NCBI GenBank assembly: GCA_916613615.1
Contig: OU744720.1
Span: 70,944,471-71,008,470 of the forward strand
DNA from: Steromphala cineraria
Lineage: Eukaryota; Mollusca; Gastropoda; Trochida; Trochidae
Direction: 5' to 3'
DNA length: 64,000 bases
Shown here: positions 14,068 to 24,535 of the stretch, piece by piece
How the letters are laid out: every line of letters starts with the position of its first letter
Numbering within the stretch: position 1 is the first letter of the stretch
Notes under the pieces: generated by a model
Seen by the model: the letters and a program-made list of their open reading frames with translations, nothing else
Database searches by the model: none
Told to the model about the DNA's origin: nothing
Position numbers and translations under genes: made by a program

Positions 14068-16371
14068 TTAAGATATTTCTATGGGTATTGTAATGATATA
14101 TTCATGTCATGTTGATTTGCCACAATTTGGCAACTTAAGAACAAACATAAAATACATGACATACTTATAGATGGTAGCAATATAATGATGACTGGATTTT
14201 GTGAGTTATGAAGTAAATAACCATTCGTGCAGAAAAGTAGCTTTAATAATTCATAACTTGCATTAGCCTAAGGCTAAGATAAAGGCCGATTGCTAGTTCG
14301 GTAACTATCAGCCGTTTTGACTAAGGTTGATGTCTTTTCAATATTAATCAATAATTTCTCAGAATTCAAATGAATTATTCTACACATTTTGAATAATGTT
14401 TCTTAGTTAACGTACACACAGTGATGTACCACTGACATATTTTTGCTACATTTATTTTGTAAATGAACACATTAATTTTAGGTAGAGTATTTATTTTCTT
14501 CAAATTCAAATGAAGAAAAGCACAATTTGGATACATGTTTGATGATACTGCAAAGAAGTGTACATTCGAACTTGCCCAAAGGGCAAGATCAATGTTCTTA
14601 TGCCTCGCTAGATCCTTATAAAACCCTGATTTAAATTTGTGATGTGAGAACTAGTTGTGATTCTAAGCTCGCTCCTTGAATTAGAGTTTGACGTGATGTT
14701 TATCAAGTTTATTTAAAAGTAGTGTGATGGATTTGAATACTTGCTTTGGTAGTAGGAGATAAATTACTCCCGGAGCATTAGGTCTACATCGAGCTATCTT
14801 CATAGCAATAAATTGTCTAATTCAGAAGTACGTTTTGGTATAATTAACACGTTTTAGATTTATAAATTTCTATCTTTAAACCTTTTCTTTATATCAACTA
14901 CGTTAGGTGATAGGTGCGCGTTGAACTATCTTTAAGAGAACAAAAAGTGTTGTAACTTAGATGTACATTTGCTGAAGTGCTTGGTGTATTTTACAGAATT
15001 TAGATCTATATATTCTTCATGTCTGATAATCCGTGGAATTATTTAGATTTTGTTTTAGAGTATGTGTTTAAGTTCAATACAAATACCTTTACATTTATTA
15101 AGACTAAATGCATTGTTGTATAATAAAAATCGAATGATTTTAAGTTTTATAAATTCAATTATCCTCGTTAGAAAAAAGCTCTTCTGACTTATCGAGCTTG
15201 CATTGGAAATTAGGAAGATCAGATCTATAAATCTTCATGTCGGATAATCCGTGGAATTATTTAGATTTGTTTTAGAGTATTTAAGTTCAATACAGATACC
15301 TTTACATTTATTAACATTAAATGTATTGTTGTATAATACAAATCTAATGATTTGAAATTTATAAATTCAATTATCCTCGTTAGAAATAAACTCTTCTGAC
15401 TTATCAAGCTTGCATGGGAAAGTAGGAAGATCAAAGATCTGGTTTAATTGGTTCAATTTGGGAAATGTGGTGTTTGTTTTCTTAGAAAACTCATTCACTA
15501 ATGAAGATATACCTCTACAGACACAATCAATTTACTACTAATCGAGTTAATTCCGCCTGAGGGTTAATTCAAGGATCTGGTTGAAATGGTTCACTTTGGG
15601 AAAATTGCCTCTTTTTGTTTTTTTTACCAGAAAACTCCTTGTTCAATGGAAAATACCTCAACCGAGTTAATTCCACCTGAGGGTTCATTTTCAAGCAAGT
15701 TCACAAGGGTAATCTGAATTATTGTATCAGTATTGACGCTCCATGTTGACTATCTCAGCTTTAAGTGTATTCCTCTTGATTGCTGCGTACAATCCTAGCA
15801 CTCATTCATGACACTCCAACCATCTTGACGGAAAGATAGAAAATAATTGTTTTCGTCCCACCAGGATAACAAATTACCAATTAAGTTGCTCGATTGCAGC
15901 TTGTGTTGTGAGCCGACCGCTGTTAAGGACACAGTTTGAATGCAAATCGCAATAAAAGCTTAGATGGATGGAAACAACATAAACTGTTTGGCTGGTGAAA
16001 GTCAGTTAGCACTTCTCTGCATACTGAATGACTTGTTTCCCATCTAGAAGGGTTCGCTATGATCTTTTAGCACTTTACAGCACCGTGACTCTTTGTAGCA
16101 CAGTCGTAAAACGCTGTTCCGTTAGGTTTTTGATTATTAGGGTCAAGTTTTTATCATAAGATTTAAGATAAACAACTTAGCAACAAGTTACGCTTTCAAC
16201 ATATTAATAATATTAAAATTGTAAATAATTAACTTCACACAAACTAAGTAGGAAAATCAGATTCTAAAGAGTTCGATGAATTTAGTATTCATTATTTCTG
16301 ATAACAGCTGAAAAACGTCGAGACAAACAAATAAAATGAATGATGAAATGCTCCGCTATAACAAACTAGAG

Positions 16372-16842
16372 CCTGTTCCCTGAAACATAAATTTCAACAC
16401 TAGGTGTTTTTGGCAGAGAATAGTATTTGCTTCAGGACTATTGGCCGAAGGTATTCTGAACAAGTATATAAAAAATGAACATGTATATTCCTCGATCCTG
16501 GATAACACATTGTCTATGGGCATTATCAATAATAAAGGATGTTTGCCCGCGGAATTTGCCCACGGGCAAATCACGAGGGCAAACATCCTTTCTTATTGAT
16601 AATGCCCACGGACTATGTGTTATCTATTTTATAAACCGCCAACTAGTTATAATAACATTGACATGACCGATAACGTGAAAATAACTTAGGCGGCCGTAAA
16701 ATATCAAAAACCCAAACTAAGACCTATGTGATAAGAGGACCTAACAAACGATGTATGTCCGCGCTGTCATGATAGCTCAGTGGTCAGAGCGTTGGGTTTA
16801 GCGTTCGGCAGTGTAATTTCTGCGGGTTCAGACGGCATATCG
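16372..16842. mobile_element. Composite insertion in unit B: foldback plus tRNA-like piece
   Basis: Unit A reads straight through this point (around 8,336), whereas unit B carries about 470 extra bases. The insertion holds a 124 bp foldback (16,501-16,624) whose arms contain GGGCATTATCAATAA and GATGTTTGCCC. Near the right end is a degenerate tRNA-like stretch (16,762-16,838) with an A-box-like TAGCTCAGTGGTCAGAGCG and a weak B-box-like GGGTTCAGAC. I cannot define a target duplication. Confidence 0.65.
16501..16624. repeat. Foldback palindrome, 124 bp
   Basis: The left arm begins GATAACACA and the right arm ends TGTGTTATC. About 55 bases pair with few mismatches, including GGATGTTTGCCC against GGGCAAACATCC. 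It lies inside the composite insertion that distinguishes unit B from unit A, so it is recent and probably arrived by transposition. Confidence 0.8.
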
Positions 16843-18209
16843 CCAAAACATTCGCAGTGTCAAACTTAGAATTGTGATATTTTTCAAAAGTGAAAGTCAC
16901 TTGACACTTTGACTTTAACAAAAATCAATGATTACATCTTTCGAAAATAATTATTTAGATAGGGATATATCAAAATAAGGGACATTACTCGAATAATTCC
17001 CTTGCCGTACGAGTCAGAAGGAAATTAAAATATATAAAGACCTCAAAGAACAATGGAGTGACGTCACTAAAGGTTTATAAAAGCAGATCAAGCTTAGATA
17101 GTTTTTTTCTATGAATTTGGAAAACTGTTGAGGCATTTTTCTTACTGTGTAACTAATGCTTTTAATGATGTGTCTTTCGGTGACTTTTCTGTATAAGACT
17201 CTATATAAGGCTAAAACAATGTTGATTCTATTTACTTTTTAAAAATCCAGGCGATAGAGTTCTCTACATAAAACTGCTTTCCTATACATCAATGCAAAAA
17301 GCAAGGATAGGAAAAAGTCCATATCATTTCTGAGACTTCTTTATGTAAAACCGTCTGTTTACTGAAATCTAAGTATATTACTCCTACGCACTGCATCATA
17401 CCGTCTTTCATTTGAAATTTCGAATATCTTGCAATTGGCTCCCAGTTTTCAAAGACAATAAACTTATGAGAACATGATTAAGTTAATAAATGTATTATTT
17501 ACAAGAAACAAACATTCTCTTGAAGTTACATGATATTAAAAAATATATCAATGATAGGGTTTCAAAATAAATAATAAAAGTAGATCGCCTAATCCGTAGC
17601 ATTCGAAAGGCAATAGCCTCTAGCGAGAAAATTATCACATTAGGAAAGAAATTGAGCACCAAACCCCCTCCACACAAAGCAAATTCGGTAAAAGTTGATT
17701 TAGAATAAAGAATGTCAGTAAAATAAATAGTATGATGTTAGTACCACTATCTAGCAGTCTTAGAAAGTATTAATTTAATTACGATTTATTTTTTTACAGA
17801 TACCACATGTCATGATAAATTTCATTTCCATAATCATCTGCGTAATTACATCAATTTTACGTGAACTGATCATAGCTTAATAAACTGAATTTTAACGAAA
17901 GTTGCTTTTTACAGCAAAAAGTTCAGCATTAAATGTAAAGCATAATTTATTTTTCTATCAACGGTTTAAACTCAAAAGAACGCTAAATGCATGAGGTATT
18001 AACTCAATTTGAGTTGTGGTTTTGTGAACAGTGAACCATATGTGTCTCATTTAGAATGACAAATCGTTTCTTAAATCCAAACTCTGAAAATCTTTTTGGT
18101 ATCCAGAAGTTTCCTTTTTGTCCCTTAATTTTATTTTCTAGAGTTCCATCTTGCAGACAGATTGGTGACACAAGATTCACCGGATCAAGTTCTTTGCACC
18201 GAACGAAAA

Positions 18210-18368
18210 TGGAATTTTGATGTCATCGGTTTTTAATTTTCTCACTACTACATGACAGGAACGTGTCCACAGCTCTCAGAACATCAATTAGAAGATGTCG
18301 GCCCACAGGATATAATATATGATTAAACTCCCTCACGTCAACTTAAGCAACCCAAAGTCATTCTTATA
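18210..18368. repeat. Truncated third copy of the long repeat
   Basis: The opening of the unit, matching positions 1-168 and 9,783-9,950, starts again here with several substitutions. It stops where a Tc1-like miniature element begins. The array therefore ends in the window at about 18,368. Confidence 0.8.
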
Positions 18369-18660
18369 CACTACCGGGCAAAATAAAGTACATACCACAC
18401 TTTATTTCGAGTTCGTTGTTAAAATAACATGTGGCGTGCTTGATTATTGCACGTTAATAATATTTGCAGAGGTATGAATGAAATAATTGGTGTCTGGTTT
18501 ATGTTTTATTATAATGTATTTGATTAATGTAGGTAGAGATAAGAAAGAGATCTTACACTATCATAACCCCTATCATCGAAAGAATGTTGTAAATGTGTGA
18601 AAATGGGCATTTCCACATAACGTATGTTATAAATGAGGTATGTACTCTTTTGTCCGGTAG
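18369..18660. mobile_element. Tc1-like miniature element
   Basis: About 290 bp with inverted termini CACTACCGGGCAAAA / TTTTGTCCGGTAGT that both run on into GTACATACC. TA flanks both ends. The shape of the ends (a short CACTACCGG box, then CAAAA) resembles Tc1/mariner-type elements. No open frame. It sits exactly where the third long-repeat copy breaks off. Confidence 0.65.
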
Positions 18661-18760
18661 TATAGTAAAGTATGGTAGGGTAGGGTAGGGTAGGGTATAG
18701 GGTATAGTAGGGTAGGGTTGGGTATAGTAGGGTAGGGTATAGTATAGTATAGTGTCTTAG
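18661..18760. repeat. GGGTA/GTATA minisatellite
   Basis: A run of TAGGG and TATAG pentamers directly abuts the right end of the Tc1-like miniature element. It reads as a simple tandem array with expansions and point changes. An open frame on the minus strand across it (18,524-18,793) only translates the repeat. Confidence 0.9.
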
Positions 18761-19660
18761 TTTAGAGGGGATGTCGAAAAAGACAACAAACATCCAAATT
18801 TTCTAGTCTTGAATAGACGTTTCAATGCTGAGTATAATGTCGTGTCGTGTTGTCATCATTGTGATCTCAAATTTGTAATCATGTCAAGCGCTTTGTCAGA
18901 AAAATAATCATCTATAAGGTTATTTTGCGTGTCAGCGATGCAGACACTATAATAACCGTTTCTTGTATTTATTTATACTCACAGTGATCATGAATTAAGA
19001 ATAATAGACTGTCTCTTAGACTAACCGTCCTTACTCTTATAATACGCCAGTGATTTTCCTAGTGACTTGTAACCGTATTTCCTAGTGACTTGTAACCGTA
19101 TGGCTGTTACAAGAGTATCACGCATCCTCGTTTCAGTGTAATGCTCCCGTCCAATCTCACTTATCCTAAATGTTAAACAGAAAAAAATATTTAATTTCAG
19201 ACAGAATAGTCACCTTTACATTGTACGTGATTTTTTTTTCATGAAAATACTTTGTTGCGTTTAAACTGCATAAGTATTAAACGTTCAACACACTTATTAA
19301 AACTCTATGTTCCTGAAATTTAATCAATGAACATTCGCACCTAGCCAGTCTTTTGTAAAATATATTTACTTGAAAAGCTTTATTGATATTATTCCTATTG
19401 ATGCAGGTGAAATGAATGGAATAACTGCTAAACCTCACCTTGCAAGTGGTATTCTTGCAAAATATACATAAAACTGCTCCGCAAACGTCAGAATTTTCAG
19501 AAATTGGGCAAATATATATGGCAACATATACACTTCAAAGGTGAATTACCATGTGTTTCTGCATCTGCAAAGGAATCATGTTACAATACGTACCGGTTAA
19601 ACGGCAAATGAAGGCCAATAGCACTTGATTTTGACTAATTTCCATACCTTCTCTGACTTA
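18761..19660. other. Intergenic stretch with no gene seen
   Basis: Unique AT-rich sequence. The only structure I see is a perfect 23 bp direct duplication (19,055-19,077 and 19,078-19,100; unit TTTCCTAGTGACTTG followed by TAACCGTA). Confidence 0.6.
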
Positions 19661-19895
19661 TTCTCATGGTCTGCGTATGGACATTCAGTCCTTCACCGGC
19701 GGACTTTATAAAGTTAAAACCAGAGTTATTTGAGTGCTCAGTGGTGCATAGCGACGACCTGCTATCCTGCTAAGATTTAACATCATATTACGGTTACAAT
19801 CTCGATTTAGTATACACTTGTAACAATGATTGTTAACGTATCTAAAGCTTATAACCGATTGCACAATCATAAACAGGTTATTAGAATTGTGTTAA

Positions 19896-21500
19896 AGGGG
19901 CAGTAGCACGTTTTTAGGGCGAATATAAGGTGATGTCAGGACAATTAAAATTAATGGTTCTAATTGAAAGAAAATGTATCTAAACTAAATGGAGCAGTAA
20001 TAATTCAAATATATAGTGTAGCCATGCGATTCCTATTTCTTACACAAAATGAATTAAAGGTGCTCACACAAAATGGCCGCCAATGGATTTTATGTGAATC
20101 TTCATACTTTGTCCTCTGACTATGGATGATTGGCTTGTGTAATGAGATTTTTGACATTGTGAAGATAATACGGCCTAAGAGTAATTGAAGGGTCCGAATG
20201 ACGGGGTATCTAAAACATCAATAAAATGCAACCTTTTCCTTGAAAATGATTGAAATGAAGATTTTTCTGACAGCTAAAATGATTTACTATAAATAATTAT
20301 TTCCTTGAAGCCTTGAGTTTGGTTGCAGAATGTACAATCGCAATGAAATCGAAGAGTTTTCGAGTTTGGTTGCAGTCCCTTATAAGCAACTGTAACCAAA
20401 TTGTTTTCTAGCAAACATCCATCACTTTTCGTGTCTTGACAAACACTAATTTGGTTGCAGAGATTGTAGTTGATTGTTGAATAGCAAAGAGACAAGTTTG
20501 GTTGCAGGAGTTTTATAATTTACCTTATTTGACATGAAACAAAAACAAATCAACAGTTCCATGTTGACAGGTTCCCTCTCGCTCTGTGTGTGACGAAATG
20601 CCATGCGGTATGTAACGTGTCCTACAATTGGTTGATTCAGTCTCAAACCTTTCCAACAATTTTTCAAATTTCCTAATTTTTGATTGATAATTCATCTTGT
20701 TCTGTTTTTGGATTGAAACTATTTGTTAAACTTACTTCTTTTTGTTTGTTTTCTATCAAAATCATTTGGCAATTAAAGGAATTTGTGACAGCTCATGAGA
20801 ATCTTATTGAGGTATGACAACAATTCGAATCTGCTACGGGAGCATGTTGAAACACAGAAATGAAATCTAGGGATTAATTTGGTCAAAGATTGTCTAAAGT
20901 ACCTACCATGACATGCTGTATGATAGATATTGTTAAAATAATCAAGGTCAGTGAAATATTTCTATCCATAATGTCAGAAACGATTTCAAAACATGATGTG
21001 ACATGATCGAAAACCGGACTCGATAGCGATCGGTAAGTTGCTGATGTGTCATTGAAATGTAAATAAAAAGCCAGGTAAGTGATCAACAGTTGTCAAATCA
21101 TCATATATTCCATCTGCAACCAAATATCTTCAAGCCCAGGCTCTTTTGTTGGATAAAAAACATGTATTTTCGTGGATAAATAATTTGGTTGCAGTTGCCT
21201 ATAGGGGACAGCAACCAAACTCGAAAGTTATGCGATTTCATTGTGATTAATCTTTCTGCAATCAAATTCAATGGTGTCATACATGTACCATATATCACTG
21301 TATAGATAATTATCTTAGCTTTCAGAAAAGTCGAAGTTGAGTCTTTTTGAAGAGCTAGGTTGCATTTAACAGTCCTTTTTGACACCCCGTCATCCCGACC
21401 CTTTAATTACTCTTAGGCCGATAATACATATACAATTAACTTACAATTATCAGTGAAAAATTTAAAATATAAGATTAAAAAAAACGAGCTACTGTTACTT
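19896..21500. mobile_element. TTAA-flanked miniature element, copy 2 (split by a nested insertion)
   Basis: The left end AGGGGCAGTAGCACG follows TTAA at 19,892-19,895. The right end is eroded (ACGAGCTACTG, then TTACTTTTAA). The middle is split at 20,172-21,419 by another element; joined across that gap it matches the 13,711 and 21,749 copies. Confidence 0.82.
20172..21419. mobile_element. Non-autonomous DNA transposon, hAT-like, 1,248 bp
   Basis: Terminal inverted repeats of about 36 bp start GGCCTAAGAGTAATT and end AATTACTCTTAGGCC. A perfect 8 bp target duplication, GATAATAC, lies at 20,164-20,171 and 21,420-21,427. An 8 bp duplication is typical of hAT elements, but the termini do not let me name a family. 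The subterminal regions hold about ten copies, in both orientations, of TTTGGTTGCAG (near 20,318, 20,362, 20,395, 20,451, 20,497, 21,113, 21,184, 21,220 and others). Such repeats are usual transposase-binding sites. The short minus-strand frames inside show no transposase motif. Confidence 0.85.
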
Positions 21501-21748
21501 TTAACCTGACGAGTTCTCATGATATGCGTGTCGACATACAGTCCTTCACCGGAGGACTTTATACAGTTAAAACCAGAGTTATTTGAGTGCTCAGTGGTAC
21601 ATAGCGACGACCTGCTATCCTGCTAAGATTTAACATCATATGACGGTAACAATGTCGATTTAGTACGCACATGTTACAATGATTGTTAACATATCTAAAG
21701 TTTATAACCGATTGCAAAATCATAAACAGGTTTTTAGAATTGTGTTAA

Positions 21749-22109
21749 AGGGGCAGTAGCACGTGTTTAGGGTGAAGCTAAGGTGATGTCAGGAAAATGA
21801 AAATTAATGGTTCTAATTGAAAGACAATGTATTTTATTTAACCAAATGAGGAAGTGATAATTCAAATATATACCGTAAAGATTAGCCATGGGAATCCTTT
21901 TTTCTTACACAAAATGAATTAAAGGTGTTCACAGAAAATTGCCGCCAATAGATTTTATGTGAATCTTCATACTTTGTCCTCTGCCTATGGATAATTGGCT
22001 TACGTAATTAAATTTTTGACACTGTCAAGATAATACATTGAGCGTTAACTAACAATTATCAGTGACAAATTTAAAATATAAAATTACCAAAAAACGTGCT
22101 ACTGCCCCT
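21749..22109. mobile_element. TTAA-flanked miniature element, copy 3
   Basis: An intact 361 bp copy with TTAA on both sides (21,745-21,748 and 22,110-22,113) and the same termini as the 13,711 copy. It is the uninterrupted partner of the 19,896 copy in the local tandem duplication. Confidence 0.88.
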
Positions 22110-22113
22110 TTAA

Positions 22114-22980
22114 GGTCAACCGGTAACGAACGAATGTGGATATGGTATTATAATGGTAAATAAATGATAAAATGTATCAGTATTAAGGAGAATTCATCAA
22201 AACACGGACCACGGGTTTTTATGTATTTCAACCTTTTATTTCCAATATGTGCTGTTCAAAGGCATATTGTCTTTCTCACGACTATTGCATATCTCTTCAG
22301 AGCACATCTTGATTACAATCCAAACTCCCTGGTGAGAACACAACACTTGTAACCCTGAGGCACGCCGGGTAATTGTGACTTTTTCATGAATTTTTAATAC
22401 TGCGGTCACCCTCTTATTTGTTGAAAGACTTTTGTGTCTGTAGACATTACAATGGAAATCTGGGGAACGCACTGTTTGATTGAAAGTGACAATCTTTTGA
22501 TGATGATATTTTGGGGTTCCAATTTCAAATATTTTCGACGCGTGGTCATCTAAGGGTTGATGATTCTGGTAAACTATTAGATAAAGGTAAACTTTCGTGG
22601 CTGGCAATCGATCGCGATCTCTGCAGAGTGCGGATTGTTAAGATTTGAGAAAATAAAAGACTTTAAAGATTGATAATATCCCGTTTATTTTACTTAATTT
22701 TTACAGTTACAGACGTTTGAATCATATAAGAAATTTTACTCGATATAAACATGCAAATGATGTATGAAAATGAATTTCCTTCACAATCATCGATTATCCA
22801 CATATCCATTTATTTGATGTACATGTATACTGGACAGGAACAGTTATGTATGTATATGTGTAAATCGTAAAGGTATAAAAACAAATTCTATCACAAGTCG
22901 AAAAAGGTCACATGCAACTTTTCAGTCTCAACGAAAAATTATATTTGATCATTATGACGTAAAATTTTCTTTTTTCTTTT
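22114..22980. other. Intergenic stretch with no gene seen
   Basis: AT-rich sequence. A 123-codon minus-strand open frame (22,236-22,607) has no recognised motif, signal peptide or flanking splice pattern, and I treat it as chance. Confidence 0.5.
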
Positions 22981-23060
22981 TACACACTAAAAGAATATCA
23001 ATAAAGTTGACATCTCTATTTTCCCCCCCATATATTCATCTGCACAGAAAGATGTTATGT

Positions 23061-23377
23061 GGAGCACAGTGATGTAGTGGTTAGCATGCTGGCCTCTCAC
23101 GCCGGAGACCCGGGTTCGAATCCCGGTGGACATACCAAAAATTTGTGACTTGGGTCTCATCCTGTGTTGTGTCCCTGGGCAAGGCACTTCATCTACATTG
23201 CACTCAGTCCACCCAGCTGTTAAAATGGCTACATGAAAATCAGATGTACTGACCTACATGGTCGTGATTAGCGCTTAGTAGCAGCTGTGAAAGTACACTC
23301 CTTTGGGATAATAATGTAGCGCTTTGAGTATGTCTTAGGACATGGAATAGGCGCAATATAAGTATTATATTTATATG
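23061..23377 (+). mobile_element. tRNA-derived SINE
   Basis: The head (23,061-23,135) is tRNA-like, with an A box in TAGTGGTTAGC, a CTC anticodon context (GGCCTCTCACGCC) and a perfect B box GGTTCGAATCC at 23,113-23,123. It resembles tRNA-Glu, but the acceptor stem does not pair, so it is not a functional tRNA. The body contains CCCTGGGCAAGGCACTTC, a phrase common in invertebrate SINE bodies. The tail ends GCGCAATATAAGTATTATA, like the LINE-derived tails of such elements. It would be transcribed by RNA polymerase III and moved by a LINE. Confidence 0.82.
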
Positions 23378-24260
23378 CACTCAATAGACTCAAACGTAGT
23401 GCGCAACAGGTCAGCATATACGTGTGTGAAAAACATATTCAGTAATCTGTCCAAACTGCCATGTTATCATCAGGTTTGTATCGTTAAACGTGACAGAGAG
23501 TAAGACAAGGTAAACTATCTAATCTTCAAATGCTAATAAAATCCTGTCAATTTTAGCCCTGACCTCAAGGTGTACAGGTTTACAGCGCTTTCAAGGTTAC
23601 GCTGATAAGTGTATCTATCATCAAAATGACGTGAGGTATCGTCTACACTGTTATTGTATATATACAGGCGAACACTTGGTTTGCCTACGATCCAATGGTT
23701 GCTTTATGTATAGCTGTGAATTAATCAAAGGTTACTTCTCGTAAAAAATGACCAACAACATTCATTCTCGTTTTCCGGATCTGATGATATGAATTATGTT
23801 ATTTTGCTTTTGTACATCAGACCAAAAATTATCACGATGTTCATTGAACACATCTAAAAGTATCAAAGTACTTTTTAGGGGCTTTACATATTTAAGAAAG
23901 CATTACGATGTTCATTAAAATATAAGATCATAAAACATGGCAATTGCTAGTTCTTCATTGAACAACTTAACCCACCTACAAAAGAAACTTTACACCTTGA
24001 TATGCATAAATTAGATAAATAATATTAAGCTGTTGTAATTAATTAAACACTTTAATATCATAATGTTACCCAGGGAAAGACGATTTGATCACCACCAAAA
24101 TAACATTGTTTGCGTTTTGTAAAAATTGCAATGCACTTGCAAACGTTCTAGAATGATATAAAATGTTTAAGGCATCTCTGGTTTGCATCCATGATAGAAC
24201 GTGCTAAGAATTGATTTGCACACTGACCATTTCTACACCTACAATGTAGATAATATCAGA
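23378..24260. other. Intergenic stretch with no gene seen
   Basis: Unique AT-rich sequence. I see no coding exon or repeat here. Confidence 0.5.
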
Positions 24261-24535
24261 CTCCATACTGCCAGACTTACTGTGATATCCTTGCCCAGCA
24301 AAAAGTCAACTTCACGCCAACGTCTAGCCGCGGCCAAAGAGTTCCCATGAAAGATCGTCCCTGGGGATCACGTTGCCAAACAAGTAAGGCAACGATATAA
24401 GCCACCTCGGACCATAAATGAGCTCTACAAGATGATTCATGAAGAATGGAGACGACTACAAGATAACGTCATTTAACGTCACATGAACTCCATTACCCGA
24501 CATTATACAGAAGCCAATGAAGGACACTCATGACA
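24261..24535 (+). pseudogene. Tc1/mariner transposase fossil (C-terminal part)
   Basis: Translating 24,366-24,533 gives DHVAKQVRQRYKPP, then ELYKMIHEEWRRLQDNVI, a stop, and RHMNSITRHYTEA. This follows the C-terminus of Tc1-like transposases: the segment after the third catalytic acidic residue, with the EEW...P(Q)DVI signature and the NSM..R..E end. Upstream, ARLTVISL recalls the HTAR motif of the catalytic core, in another frame. Stops and frameshifts show it is dead. No inverted termini are visible nearby, so the element is heavily decayed. Confidence 0.72.

Larger units (their letters stand above)
9783..18209. repeat. Long tandem repeat, unit B
   Basis: Second copy of unit A, about 8.4 kb long instead of 9.8 kb. 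It lacks the counterpart of A 911-2,235 and of A 3,827-5,900. It carries a diverged extra copy of the 6,178-8,045 segment at about 12,380-13,640. Two insertions are specific to this copy: a TTAA-flanked miniature element (13,711-14,067) and a composite foldback/tRNA-like insertion (about 16,372-16,842). No gene is recognised. Small open frames found in unit A (for example 8,195-8,407) are broken here, which argues against coding function. Confidence 0.85.
19663..22140. repeat. Tandem duplication carrying a miniature element in each copy
   Basis: The block beginning ACATTCAGTCCTTCACCGG at about 19,680 is repeated from about 21,533 (ACATACAGTCCTTCACCGG). Each copy has about 220 bp of shared flank and then the TTAA miniature element. 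Copy 1 is longer only because its miniature element contains a 1,248 bp insertion. The shared flank shows that one duplication copied element and flank together. Confidence 0.85.

Noticed and set aside
18524..18793. Minus-strand frame rich in Tyr, Thr, Leu and Pro
   Set aside because: A direct translation of the GGGTA minisatellite.
20172..21419. Transposase gene inside the hAT-like element
   Set aside because: Only short frames under 100 codons with no DDE or BED-finger signature; the element is non-autonomous.
22236..22607. 123-codon minus-strand open frame
   Set aside because: No recognisable domain or conserved neighbour; likely chance.
23061..23135. Possible functional tRNA-Glu gene
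   Set aside because: A and B boxes are good, but the acceptor ends do not pair and a SINE body and tail follow directly.
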